From positions 23,746,001 through 23,810,000 of the forward strand of contig CP093831.1 of the NCBI GenBank assembly GCA_033063855.1: 64,000 bases of DNA, read 5' to 3'. This DNA comes from Smittia aterrima (taxonomy: Eukaryota > Arthropoda > Insecta > Diptera > Chironomidae). The position numbers and the translations under genes are program-made. The stretch's first letter is position 1; each line of letters starts with the position of its first letter. This document shows positions 52,182 through 62,038 of this stretch, piece by piece. A model generated the notes under the pieces. The model was not told the origin of the DNA, did no database searches, and was given only the letters and a program-made list of their open reading frames with translations.

Positions 52182-53840
52182 ATGGAACTCTTTAAATATT
52201 TGCTAATCTGTTTTGTTCTTGCCGGTTACGTCGAGAGCTTAAAACTCGATTGCTTGTTTCAAATAAAGGATTATAAGGCGTGCAAAGTCAATACACTTAA
52301 AGTCCTTGAAAAGGATGTAGCGGTCACTTCAATTTCTGGATCATATACAACGCAGATTAGGACAAATGATGACGTCAGGGGATTCTGGATGGGACAAAAG
52401 GTTGTAAGTGAAATAGTTCCTACAAAGGTTTGTAATTTCTTCAAAAACTTGGAGCAATTTCACGTGGATGGCCACTCAGTGCAACGAATTAATCGCGAAG
52501 CATTTACAAATTGTAAGAAAGTTTGGTTTGTTGCGCTAAGATACACTTCTCTGGTGACGCTGCCCGAGGATCTGTTCTTGGATTTACCTGAGCTAAAAAA
52601 TATTCGTCTTGAATCTAACAAACTCGTTGCTTTGCCAGCTGATTTGATAATAGCAAATACAAAAATGCAAACGTTAAGAGTGATAAATAATAAGCAACTG
52701 ACATCAATTGACACCGATCTGCCATCAACATTAATTAAAGCTGAATTTCGTGGCAACGCCTGCATCGATAAAAGATTTCCTGATGACATCACAAACTTCA
52801 AAGTGTTCACTAACGAAGTTGCATCAAAATGCGAAAGTCCAATAACAAAATCCTGTCGTAAAAAGTTGACCGCGATGGAAACATCTCTATCCGAGAGAGA
52901 CGAGGAAATTAAAAAGTTAAAACAGAATAAGAACACGTTCGAGAGTGAGAACGTTGACTTGGCAACAGACATAAAGCAGCTAAAGTCAACCATCGAAAGT
53001 CTAAGAGTTGCAGTGAAAGAAAAAGATGCAAGCGTGACCAAACTTGAAGACAATCTTGCCAAATGTAATCAGAAGAATTTAGTTTTACAAGAAAATCTCA
53101 CTGGAATCGTCGCAAATCAGAAACAAATCGTCGAGAAGTTGGAATCATCACATCGCTCGAAATTGATCGAGTTAAACAATAATTTCGACAATGAAAAAGT
53201 CGCTTTAGCCACTAACATTACGCAACTAATGTCAGCTATCAAAGTTCTGAATGTTGATAACAAAAATTTAAAGATTGAGAACGACTCTTTTAAGAAGAAC
53301 AAGAACCAAGAGCTTTCGACAGTTGTAGAAGAAAACAATATTTTAAAATCAAATCATTCGAACTTGAAAAACGCATTGGCTGAGAAAGAGACAAACCTCA
53401 GCAAACTTTCACGAAAAATCGAAGAAATTCAAGCGAATCTTCTCAAGTGTAATCAAGACATCGAAATTTTACAAACAAATCTCAAGGAATTTAACACTTT
53501 TAATGCTAACGAAACTAATGAAAAGGCATCGCTTAAAGAATGTGAAGAGAACCTATCAAAATTCAACGAAGTAAACGAGGAAACTGCAAAATGTAAGAAG
53601 AGAAAGGATCGACTCGAAATTGAGAATTCCTCTATGGCCATCAACATAACTCAGCTGAAGTTAACGATCGAGAACTTGGAAAGCGTAAACGCAGAACTTG
53701 AGACTGATTGCGCCGGGAATGGAATGGAAAAAAGTGCAGAAATGTTAAGATGTCTAGACGAAAACAAAAGTTTAAAATCAAATTCGGAAAATATGTTGGA
53801 AACGTTGAAAAATCTCATGAAATCTGTTAATAAAAAGTAA
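52182..53840 (+). CDS. Secreted LRR-long coiled-coil protein F (inverted partner of A)
   Basis: 552 residues, ATG at 52182 (MELFKYLLICFVLAGYVES); the GTG-AAC before it belongs to the leader. KVCNFFKNLEQFHVDGHSVQ, LRRs TSLVTLPEDLFLDLPELKNI and LVALPADLIIANTKMQTL, cap NACIDKRFPDDITNF ... SKCESP. The coil includes KQNKNTFESENVDLATDIKQ, KCNQKNLVLQENLTGIVANQ, NITQLMSAIKVLNVDNKNLK, NITQLKLTIENLE and ETDCAGNGMEKSAEMLRC. It differs from A mainly by substitutions and KNLMKSVNKK at the end. It lies in the spacer of the 45-62 kb palindrome, tail-to-tail with a pseudogene exactly as A is with the membrane LRR gene. Confidence 0.87.
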   Translation: MELFKYLLICFVLAGYVESLKLDCLFQIKDYKACKVNTLKVLEKDVAVTSISGSYTTQIRTNDDVRGFWMGQKVVSEIVPTKVCNFFKNLEQFHVDGHSVQRINREAFTNCKKVWFVALRYTSLVTLPEDLFLDLPELKNIRLESNKLVALPADLIIANTKMQTLRVINNKQLTSIDTDLPSTLIKAEFRGNACIDKRFPDDITNFKVFTNEVASKCESPITKSCRKKLTAMETSLSERDEEIKKLKQNKNTFESENVDLATDIKQLKSTIESLRVAVKEKDASVTKLEDNLAKCNQKNLVLQENLTGIVANQKQIVEKLESSHRSKLIELNNNFDNEKVALATNITQLMSAIKVLNVDNKNLKIENDSFKKNKNQELSTVVEENNILKSNHSNLKNALAEKETNLSKLSRKIEEIQANLLKCNQDIEILQTNLKEFNTFNANETNEKASLKECEENLSKFNEVNEETAKCKKRKDRLEIENSSMAINITQLKLTIENLESVNAELETDCAGNGMEKSAEMLRCLDENKSLKSNSENMLETLKNLMKSVNKK

Positions 53841-53869
53841 GAAGAAAATGAAATAATAATAAGACTTTA

Positions 53870-54345
53870 TTTTTTCATTTTCAATCAAATTTCTCATGAA
53901 GACTTCATTTGTCATCATCTTTCTGTAATCATGGCGTCGCATTAAAATGACAACCACAATCAAAATGACAGCGAACACAATCGTCATTGTGATGAAATAA
54001 ATAAAATGAATTCTGTGACCGCAATTTCCTGGAATTTGCTACCTGGAAGCAAAGTCGCATCCTCTTTAACATCGTGGATCACAATTTCTTCTCTGATGAA
54101 ACTTTTGTTAACTTTCAAATGTAGCGATTTTTTTATTTGACTTTCGTAATTAAATGAAATCGTGTCAATAAACAAATTGAAGTCCGTGATGTCATCGGGA
54201 ATTTCTTGTCGATGCAATCGTTAGAACGAAAGTCAATCAAAGTCATTGTTGACGATAGCTCAGTGTCGATTAAGCTGAGTCGATTGGTTCGCGCTTCTAA
54301 CGTTTTCTTGGAATTTTTTTCACGCAATTTCTTATTCTTCGGCTG
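53870..54345 (-). pseudogene. Decayed copy of the membrane-anchored LRR gene
   Basis: Minus strand reads, in three frames, LEARTNRLSLIDTELSSTMT and NDCIDKKFP, then PDDITDFNLFIDTISFNYES, then MTIVFAVILIVVVILMRRHD and NEVFMRNLIENE. At least two frameshifts, a lost cap cysteine (NCESP to NYES) and no 5' half beyond 54345. Equivalent of 13.65-14.18 kb; the tail-to-tail layout with protein F mirrors 13.2-15.95 kb. Confidence 0.8.
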
Positions 54346-54927
54346 TTTACCAAACAGGACTTGTGAGAACTATTTTTTTCATCTTCGGTAATTTCTAAGA
54401 AAAATTATTTAATCTTTCGAACCAATTACGAAATTAAAATGAAGATAAATGAGAATGAATGTGTTATTTCTTTAGTTGTATGCAGATACCATTGGCTAAT
54501 AGTCTTCGTCTTGGGGCTACACCAGTTGCGTTAATATTTCAGATAACAAAACTGAACAAATGAGAATTAAAGATTTGAAATGTTTTTTTCCATTGCATAC
54601 AAACAAAAAAGAGGATTCGGGTTAGTATTGGACACCGCTCACTGCTCGTTCGTAAGATTAATGTATTGTTTTTAGAAAACTCCAGAGGTCAACCAGTGAG
54701 TGCATTCAAAAAGATTTCACGGAAAAACTCAAAAGAAACCTTAATGTGTTGCAGATCGTTGGCAACTGAATCTAAAAATGTCTTGTTGTTGAAACTTTTT
54801 AATTCACTAAATGCATTTTATTTCTTTCAATTAATTTCAAGAAAAACTCAAGAAAAGTTAATAAAAGAAAAATTTCTTTTGTTACAAAAATTTTAAAAAT
54901 CGTCTTTTTTCTTTTTTTTGCATTTTA
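54346..54927. other. Intergenic, flank fragments only
   Basis: 54600-54780 carries AGAGGTCAACCAGTGAGTGC and AAAAGATTTCACGGAAAAAC, blocks also found beside the lectins near 49600, 56960 and 62600. No gene. Confidence 0.5.
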
Positions 54928-54929
54928 CG

Positions 54930-56213
54930 AGGGTGACTAGAAAATTCCGCGTTTTTCGTATGTTAGCAACTTATTAGAGGCTTGAGAGTATATTAATTCA
55001 TTAGATTGACTCATTGGAAGCCATCTGACGTTTGCAAATGGAATTTTAATCTTTTATATTACTCAGTGTGGATCGATTTGTAAAAGCCTGTAAAAAAGCC
55101 TTAAATAGCGGACATTAGTTCTTAAAATAATCAAAGCATAGATTTCAAGATGAATTAATGTTACTTGAAGAGTTTTAAACTATCGTCGAAGGTCAGATCT
55201 TTTCAATAAAAAATGTTCACATGCTATATATACGTTCTTTTTTAAAAAAATTATATCGAAACTTTTGTTGAACGATCTTGTGCAATATTTTGCGGAGTTC
55301 AATATTTCTGTTATGGAATTTTTATTATTGTCACTAATTTAGTTTCACTTAACTTTTAGATTTGTTGTTTTATGATGGCCCTGATATCACTCAAGCTTTT
55401 AAAAAAAACTCGAATACGATAAATTCTATAGTTTCTGAAATATCGGAGGTTTTACCTATCTCGGCTGTAAGAGCTAGCCTTCGCTCCGTCGAGAACTTTT
55501 TGTCATTTTCTAGAGAAAATGCTATTTGATAATTAAAATCTTTAATTTGAAAGTGAAGTTCAGACTTGCACTTCTCCAAAAAACTGAACTGAAGTTTTGA
55601 ATTGACCTTTTTATTATTCTTACAGAACAATTTAAATCGAAATCGATTCCTTTTTTAACAAAAGCGAGAAATCGCGGCAGCTGTTTTGGGAAGCGCAATA
55701 TCTCATCAAAAACTGTATGCAATTTGCTACAAAATAAAGTTTTCAATTAAAATGCAGTTTAAGCTATTCGAATAATCTCAAATAATAGATTTCACTTCAC
55801 ATTTTGTATACTTTTTTCGATTATATCTTCAGACATAGCCTCTTTGTACGACCTGGGATGTGGCGGAATGTTTGCTCTCATATAACCTTAATGAATTGCA
55901 ATATAGAAAAAAAGATTTGTTTTTATTATTGGTAATGAGTTGTGAAGCATACAATTGAAGTCATATTTGCTTTTAGAATAGGTATTAATTTTATCTTTAA
56001 CATTATATTTCATTGTTCGAATTTTTTTATCCGCCATTTTCAAAAAATTTATATTTCGACTGACAAAAAAATTCATAAATACGAATCCACTTGTTAGGTT
56101 TTGATGAAACTTTGAAATTAGTCTTATAAAAAACTAAGCTCAAATATGATTTCTCATTTTATCAAAATTCGCTCTCCTTATATGAAAACACGCGGAATTT
56201 TCTAGTCACCCTC
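54930..56213. mobile_element. 1.28-kb element with mariner-like termini, no transposase seen
   Basis: CGAGGGTGACTAGAAAATTC at the left is the complement of GAATTTTCTAGTCACCCTCG at the right (24-base match), with TA on both outer sides. Length fits a mariner-class element, but I find no recognisable DD34D transposase frame on either strand; the interior is AT-rich with short frames only. Either very decayed or a non-autonomous derivative. Confidence 0.6.
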
Positions 56214-56559
56214 GTATTTATGTTTCTCAGAATATGTCTCTCTTCAAACTTAGACGTGTTTGATTTTCCAAAACCAACAACGAAACCTTCCGCATTTTCA
56301 ATTTCGGGGAAGCGTTTACTCCAAAGACACACTGGCGTTATATAAAATTAGAAAACTTTAGTGAAAATTCAGATCGCAAGATCGCCAAGTCTGGATGAAT
56401 CAAAATGTCATTTTGACCTCAACGCCTCTTTAATTTTAGTGAGCGATAAATAATATTTTCCAAGTTATGCTGAAAATTTTTGGCAACATTGCGACTGAAC
56501 ATGAAAAAAACAAAATTTGATAAGCAAATATAATAATAAGAATTGGCTTGATCTGAAAT

Positions 56560-56735
56560 TCTGTCTTTCTTTCTGTGGCGTGACGCTCGAACTTAGCGCA
56601 ACTGGCGGCGAAAAAATGAATTAAGCGGCGTTGTGCATGAACCCTAAACTTCAGAAAAACTCGGGAAAATTTCGGAAAACTCGAAGAGATTCGTATCGAC
56701 AGGCGGCAAAGCCGCCCGGGGTAAACTAGTTTAAT
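56560..56735. repeat. Interspersed repeat with GGCGGC hairpin (inverted copy)
   Basis: ACGCTCGAACTTAGCGCAAC through GGCGGCAAAGCCGCCCGGGG, the complement of 50604-50780. Confidence 0.65.
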
Positions 56736-57082
56736 TTATATTAATCGAAACGAAGTGTGAGCTAACATGTGTGAGTTATTATTTGAGGTAGCAAATTCAA
56801 GATTATGATAAGACATTTTGAAGCCAAATTTTTTTAAGAGAGCTTTCTGGTTTGTTTTTGGCGACTCATCTCGCTCACACTGCTCGCTCTGAAAATAAAA
56901 CACATCGATTCTCATTTCATAATTTGTTCGTAAGATTAAAGAATCTCTCTTCGAAACACAAGAGGTCAACCCGTGATTGCATGCAAAAAGATTTCACGGA
57001 AAAACTCATGAGATAATCTTTATGTGTTGTTGCATATTGTGGCTGACTGAATTTAAATTTTCTTGTTTACTAAATGAATTTT

Positions 57083-57763
57083 CATAGATAACAACATAAC
57101 TAGATGCGACACTCAAGTTCAGAGAGGTTGCATAGTTGTTGTTTTTCACTTTGTTTGATTCCGATTCGGAATGGACCGAAATGTATGATTCCGGATTGGA
57201 ATCATATATTTTGCTCCATTCCGGATTGGAATCAAGCATAGTTTTTTTCGTTGATGTTAATATTATTAGTTTTTAATAAAATTATTGCTCTTTGTTATTA
57301 ACGCGATGAGGTATTTCCCTTGACGTCAGCTTTAATCTGTTTGTTGTTAAATAAGTGATAGCTTTTTGATCTTAGGTCGATTCCCAAACTTCCCCATTGC
57401 AACAGGTTTCTTAATTTTTTTATACATGATTCATTTATTGACTTCTTTCAAAAAATCCTTAAGGGGCTAGGCGAACTAGTAAAACTTTCATTTTGCATAA
57501 AACTTCAAAGGTTTTAGTGAAAACAGCTGAGTTTCTGTTGAATTTCCTCCAACCTCTCTCAAACAACAACAACAACCCAAAACGAACGAAAAAAAACTGC
57601 TCGATTCCAATCCGGAATGGAGCAAAATATATGATTCCGATCCGGAATCATACATTTCGGTCCATTCCGAATCGGAATCAAACAAAGTGAAAAACAACAA
57701 CAATGCAACCTCTCTGAAACCGTTATTGGCGAAGTGTCGCATCTAGTTATGTTGTTATCTATG
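57083..57763. mobile_element. 681-base inverted-repeat element with 7-base target duplication
   Basis: Ends CATAGATAACAACATAACTA and complement; arms pair for over 100 bases with small differences and contain self-complementary GATTCCGATTCGGAATGG units. GAATTTT flanks it at 57076-57082 and 57764-57770. The left duplication arm has the empty site near 49540, proving insertion. No coding capacity; superfamily not assigned. Confidence 0.85.
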
Positions 57764-57849
57764 GAATTTTAATAAAATGATTCTATTATGTTTCAATTAT
57801 TTTATTAAAAATCTCTCATAAGGAAATGGCTCATAAGGAAATATCGATC

Positions 57850-58464
57850 CTAAGGTTGGGGAGGAACTTCAGCTGATTCTACTTCAATGATTTCCTTCTT
57901 GCAAGTGACCTTCTCGCAAAAAAACTTCAGTTGAAATGGAATGTGTGTGTGACAACCAATGTCGTTGTAAGTAAAAGACTTTCCTCTCTTTTGAAGAGAT
58001 AAACAATATTCGATGCCCAAGAAATTGTTCGGTTCACCTGGTTGAAAATTCAGTGAGTAGTCAATTGGCTTTCCTGATGTGACCCAATACCAATCTGATT
58101 TACTTTTCGCTACTGTTGTCATGGCACCAATATGAGTCCATAAATCGAATTTAGATAAATTCTGTTCACATAATCTTATGAAGGAATCATGTTCAACTCG
58201 GGTCTCAAGGGACAGCAGGTCCATTCCATAAGCTTGGCAAACAGATCTCGTGTTGACCCAGAAAGTTTTAAAATATATCGATAAGTAATATTCCTTTGTA
58301 CATGTGGCACCTGAGATAAAATAAATTATTTTCTCTTGCAAAAATTTTCGGTTTAAATTTTTTGTTCACATACCCTCGTAAGATCCAAGCTTAAAGAAAC
58401 CGTTCACATTTGCGTGAATCTGCAGAATTGACAGCACAACTAAAAACACAACTTGAAGCAGCAT
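57850..58464 (-). CDS. Secreted C-type lectin 7 (EPN, right arm)
   Basis: 183 residues: exon 1 58374-58464, 63-base phase-1 intron, exon 2 57850-58310. Mirror copy of lectin 6. Differences seen by eye include NVNGF for NVKGF in the mature N-terminus, GATCTK for GDTCTK, DSFIRLCEQ for DAFIRLCEQ and FFCEK for FFCQK. The binding loop QPGEPNNFLG and YNDIGC are unchanged. TATAAAAG on the minus strand at 58505-58512. The frame is intact, so both copies are probably active. Confidence 0.9.
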
Positions 58465-59254
58465 TTTGCTGGATTAAATGATTTTTTTCGATGCCAAGTT
58501 TCAACTTTTATACGAAATTAATTATCTTTAAACCGCAAAAGTTTGCGAAGCTGCAATCTCGTATTATTCAGAAAACGAAACATTAAAACAATCTTGTCAT
58601 TGGATTGTCCCACGTTGTTTACATTAATCGAGGAGAAACCAAAAGTTTTGTGATAAGAGATTCGGGATTTGCAGCTTCAGCTAGCGTCATGTCTTTGCAT
58701 TAAAGAATATTTAGCTGGGGAATTCACGTTAAGCGTTTTTTCCTAATAATCTTTACGAGTTTTTTTCGGAAAAGCTTACGGAACACGTCTTTTTAAAATT
58801 AATCAAAATTATCTTGCATCGCAACAGATACATAATAAAATTAGTAGCCAACCGTGTTTCAGACTGGGACACGTTCAGTGGTAAATTTTTGAAATTCACA
58901 TCCTGCTTAAAATGCGATATTAAGTTCGAATTCAACTTTCGCCAAAGGATTTAAGTTATTTAAAGAAAGAGATAACCGGTGTGAAAAATCCTCTGCGATG
59001 ATCTCATTACTTCAAGATTAGTAAGACGGGGTTGTAGCGTTTGTCATAACGGAGAAAGATACAAGAGGCAAATTCGCCTATGTTTCTGTGGGTCACAAGA
59101 TCCCCTTTGCAAATTAGAATATATCGTAGCAGTTCGTAATGAACTTACTGTAGGGTTTTTCATCCGATCGATTAAATATTAGAGTAAATGGTTCCTAAAA
59201 AACAGAAATATTACCACTCTCAAGAATTTTGATTGATGATTCTGCAAAAAAATT
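58465..59254. other. Lectin 7 upstream region and old SINE (58848-58950)
   Basis: Mirror of 47971-48844. Plus strand at 58848 reads AGCCAACCGTGTTTCAGACT, TTCAGTGGTAAATTTTTG and TTAAGTTCGAATTCAACTTT, the old SINE head. No gene. Confidence 0.5.
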
Positions 59255-59335
59255 GGTAACGGCGATATTCGAATCCGCGCCTCCGGAGAGATTGATGCTT
59301 AAAACCAGCGTCTTAGACCACTCAGCCACGTTACC
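59255..59335 (-). tRNA. tRNA-Leu(UAA)-like gene, possibly decayed
   Basis: 81 nt. Perfect 7-base-pair acceptor stem (GGTAACG with CGTTACC), D arm GGCTGAGTGGTCTAAGAC as in Leu tRNAs, anticodon loop TTTAAGC (UAA) on a stem with four of five pairs, a long variable arm CTCTCCGGAG, and a T arm GGATTCGAATATC in which the usual closing G-C pair is lost. A weak T stem and its more damaged twin at 47885 argue for a pseudogene or tRNA-derived repeat; the intact acceptor stem argues otherwise. Confidence 0.5.
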
Positions 59336-59617
59336 CGATCATCGCCACCCGGGAAATAAATAAAAAATAGATTTTCTTCCACTAAATAGGAGTCACATTT
59401 ATTTCATAGCTTTTCTGAAATGAAAAAACTTTCCTAAACTTGACTAAACTTGTTTGCTCATTTTCTTGCCATTCCTTCGCCTTAAATTTTTGCTGACAGA
59501 CAGATTGACAAAATGGCACAGTAAGGTTTTTTTACGAAAAACGCTTTGATTGATTGTGGAATACTTTTATATTTCTTATTTTGAGTGAAACAAGAATTCA
59601 TTCATTTCGATTATGAC
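59336..59617. other. 3' flank of the right multi-LRR gene
   Basis: Mirror of 47705-47884 with about 100 additional bases near 59410-59520 absent from the left arm. No gene. Confidence 0.5.
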
Positions 59618-62038
59618 TTAATTATCCGAAGAGCAACGTAAGTAGATCGCACCAGAAAGGTCGTCAAAATGATTTTTGCAGACATTAGTCATCTCCTTCC
59701 TCTCAGTGTTAACTTCTTTGTCAATGCAAACGTTTTTAGAGAAATCGATGACTTTGGCGTGTTTCAATCTGCGAAGAGTTCTCGTTTCGATAATTTCGAG
59801 TTCGTTGTTGCTGATTCGGAATTCTTCGATTGAGCTTTTGATCGGCAAGAGATCTGCTGTGAACTTTTCTAATTGATTAAAAGAGAGAATCAGTTTCTTT
59901 AGGTACTTTAAATTAGCGAATGCTTTTGATGGCAGCGAAATAATTTCGTTAGACGACAAGTTGAGAACTTCAAGTTGAGTCACTTCATCGAATGTTCCTT
60001 CTGCGATTGATGTCAAGTTGTTTCCTATGATCTCGAGATTTTTCAATTTTTTGAGTCCATCGAAATCTTTCTCGTTCAAAGAAGTCAGTTCTGAACTTTC
60101 GATAACAATTCGTTCGAGATTCGGGAATGTTTTTGAAAGCTCGAGAGGAATGAACTTCATTGACTGACCAATGACCTTGAGAGTCGAAATTTCCGAGGTT
60201 TCTTTGTGGTCAGTGAAGAAAACTTTCGAGATTTTTGTTTTCGGATACTGAATAGTTATTTCTTGAATGTTACAAACGTCGTCATTGCTGTCGCCAACTA
60301 AAATCCTTTCATTAAACTCAAACTTATTGCAAAAGATTTCGACAGTTACAGACAAGAAACATTTCTCGTTGATTGTATCCCCAAAAACTTTCTTCTTTGT
60401 TTCAGGGAAACTTATGTCAATGCAGGCGTTCTTAGTGAAATCAACTTTTTTGATTGATTTGAGTGGAGCCAAAAAGTTGTTGCCAATGGAATTTATTTTG
60501 TTGTTACTCAGGTTCAAGATTTTAAGCTTGACAAGACGCTCAAATGTTTCTGTTGTCACTGTGGTCAGTAAGTTGCTCATGAGGTTCAAGTCAACAAGAC
60601 TTTCAAGATGATTAAAGGCGCCGACTTCAATTTTCTCAATTTTGTTCTCCGACAAGTCTAATGTCTTCAACGTCTCAACTTCCGTGAAAGCTTTCGACGG
60701 AATCTCATAAATCTTGTTTCCTTTCAAAATCAGAGTTTGTAGATTTTTAAATCCAGTCAAGCACGAGTTCTCGATGCTAAAGAGTCCGGAGTGAGTCACT
60801 TTCAGTTCCTCGAGTTCAGGGAACGTTTCACCGAAGTTTGTCGGCAGGAACAGAGTTTGCTGCTTCGTAATAGTTAGCGATGTTAATGTGCTTCCGTTGG
60901 AGTTCTCTTCAATTTTCGCGTTATCAAACTGAACTTTAAAGTCAACGGCAACGCCTGTTCCATTTTTTTCTTCATAAACCAATTCAACTTCTTTCTCTAA
61001 ACCCAAATTGTTGATGGAGGCTAACGCCGAGGGATCACACGCCTTCAGAGCTTTTGATAACTTTGACATAATTTTAGTTGCTGCGTTGAAGTTTCCATCA
61101 ATCGAGTCGAATGAAGACTGAAGAGAATTTTCTTTCGATCCCAAATTTGACAATTGCGATTCCAAAATAAAAATTTTCGATTTTAAAATTAAACTTTCTG
61201 ATTCGAAGGACGAAATTTTAGATTTCAAAGATCTTAGCTCCGTCTTCTGTTGCTTAATCGTTGAGGACAATGCAACGTTCTCACTTTTGAGAGTTTCACT
61301 TTTCTGTTTTAATTCCGCGATTTCTTTCGCTTTTTCTGATAAAGTTTTGTCGAACGCAATTGCCTTTGAGAGACAAGATTGTTTAATCGAGCAGTTAGAT
61401 GAAACTTCCTTCGTGAATAATTTCAGGTCCGTGATGTCATCGGGGAATTTCTTGTCGACGCAAATATTGCCACGAAAGTCAATTGAGGTCATTGATTGCG
61501 GTAGTTCAGTGTCGATAAAGCTGAGTTGATTGTTTCTGGCCGAAATGAGATTTAATTTTGTGTTCTTCGCGAACAAATCTGCTGGCAAGGAAACGAGCTT
61601 GTTCTCGTAAAGATTAAGTTCTCTCAACTCGATTAAATCAATTAAAAGATCTTCGGGTAATGTCGTCAGAGATGTGTACACAACAATTACTTTCCACACT
61701 TTCTTGCAATTGGTAAACACGTCACGATTTATTTCTTTAATTGAGTTGCCATAAATGTCCACGCGTTCCAAGTTTCCAAAGAAATTACAAACTCTCGTTG
61801 GCACAATTTCGGTCTCGACCTCAGAATTTATGTAAATTCCCTTAACATCATTATTTGTTTTGCTTGCTGAATGAATTCCCGAAATTTCCGTGATCGCGAC
61901 ATCGTTTTCAAGAACTCTTAGTTTTTTCACTTTGCACTCTTCACCAGTAAATTGCGATCGAAACTCACAATCCAGTCGAAGGCTCTCTATAGATCCGCAG
62001 AGGAACAAAGAGATCAGTAAATATTTAAAGAGCTCCAT
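59618..62038 (-). CDS. Secreted multi-LRR protein with internal coil (right copy)
   Basis: 806 residues, ATG at 62038 (MELFKYLLISLFLCGSIES), family leader upstream; the open frame extends further 5' through promoter sequence and is not coding. Same three LRR blocks, internal coil and caps (NICVDKKFPDDITDL, NACIDISFPET, NVCIDKEVNTER) as the 45.3-kb gene. Relative to that copy it lacks a few residues in the coil (NLGSKENSLQSS for NSESKKNSKENSLQSS) and has one added in block 2 (GDSNDDVC for GGNDDVC). All cap cysteines are kept. Both copies look functional, so the duplication doubles a multi-LRR/lectin gene pair. Confidence 0.87.
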   Translation of the reverse strand: MELFKYLLISLFLCGSIESLRLDCEFRSQFTGEECKVKKLRVLENDVAITEISGIHSASKTNNDVKGIYINSEVETEIVPTRVCNFFGNLERVDIYGNSIKEINRDVFTNCKKVWKVIVVYTSLTTLPEDLLIDLIELRELNLYENKLVSLPADLFAKNTKLNLISARNNQLSFIDTELPQSMTSIDFRGNICVDKKFPDDITDLKLFTKEVSSNCSIKQSCLSKAIAFDKTLSEKAKEIAELKQKSETLKSENVALSSTIKQQKTELRSLKSKISSFESESLILKSKIFILESQLSNLGSKENSLQSSFDSIDGNFNAATKIMSKLSKALKACDPSALASINNLGLEKEVELVYEEKNGTGVAVDFKVQFDNAKIEENSNGSTLTSLTITKQQTLFLPTNFGETFPELEELKVTHSGLFSIENSCLTGFKNLQTLILKGNKIYEIPSKAFTEVETLKTLDLSENKIEKIEVGAFNHLESLVDLNLMSNLLTTVTTETFERLVKLKILNLSNNKINSIGNNFLAPLKSIKKVDFTKNACIDISFPETKKKVFGDTINEKCFLSVTVEIFCNKFEFNERILVGDSNDDVCNIQEITIQYPKTKISKVFFTDHKETSEISTLKVIGQSMKFIPLELSKTFPNLERIVIESSELTSLNEKDFDGLKKLKNLEIIGNNLTSIAEGTFDEVTQLEVLNLSSNEIISLPSKAFANLKYLKKLILSFNQLEKFTADLLPIKSSIEEFRISNNELEIIETRTLRRLKHAKVIDFSKNVCIDKEVNTERKEMTNVCKNHFDDLSGAIYLRCSSDN

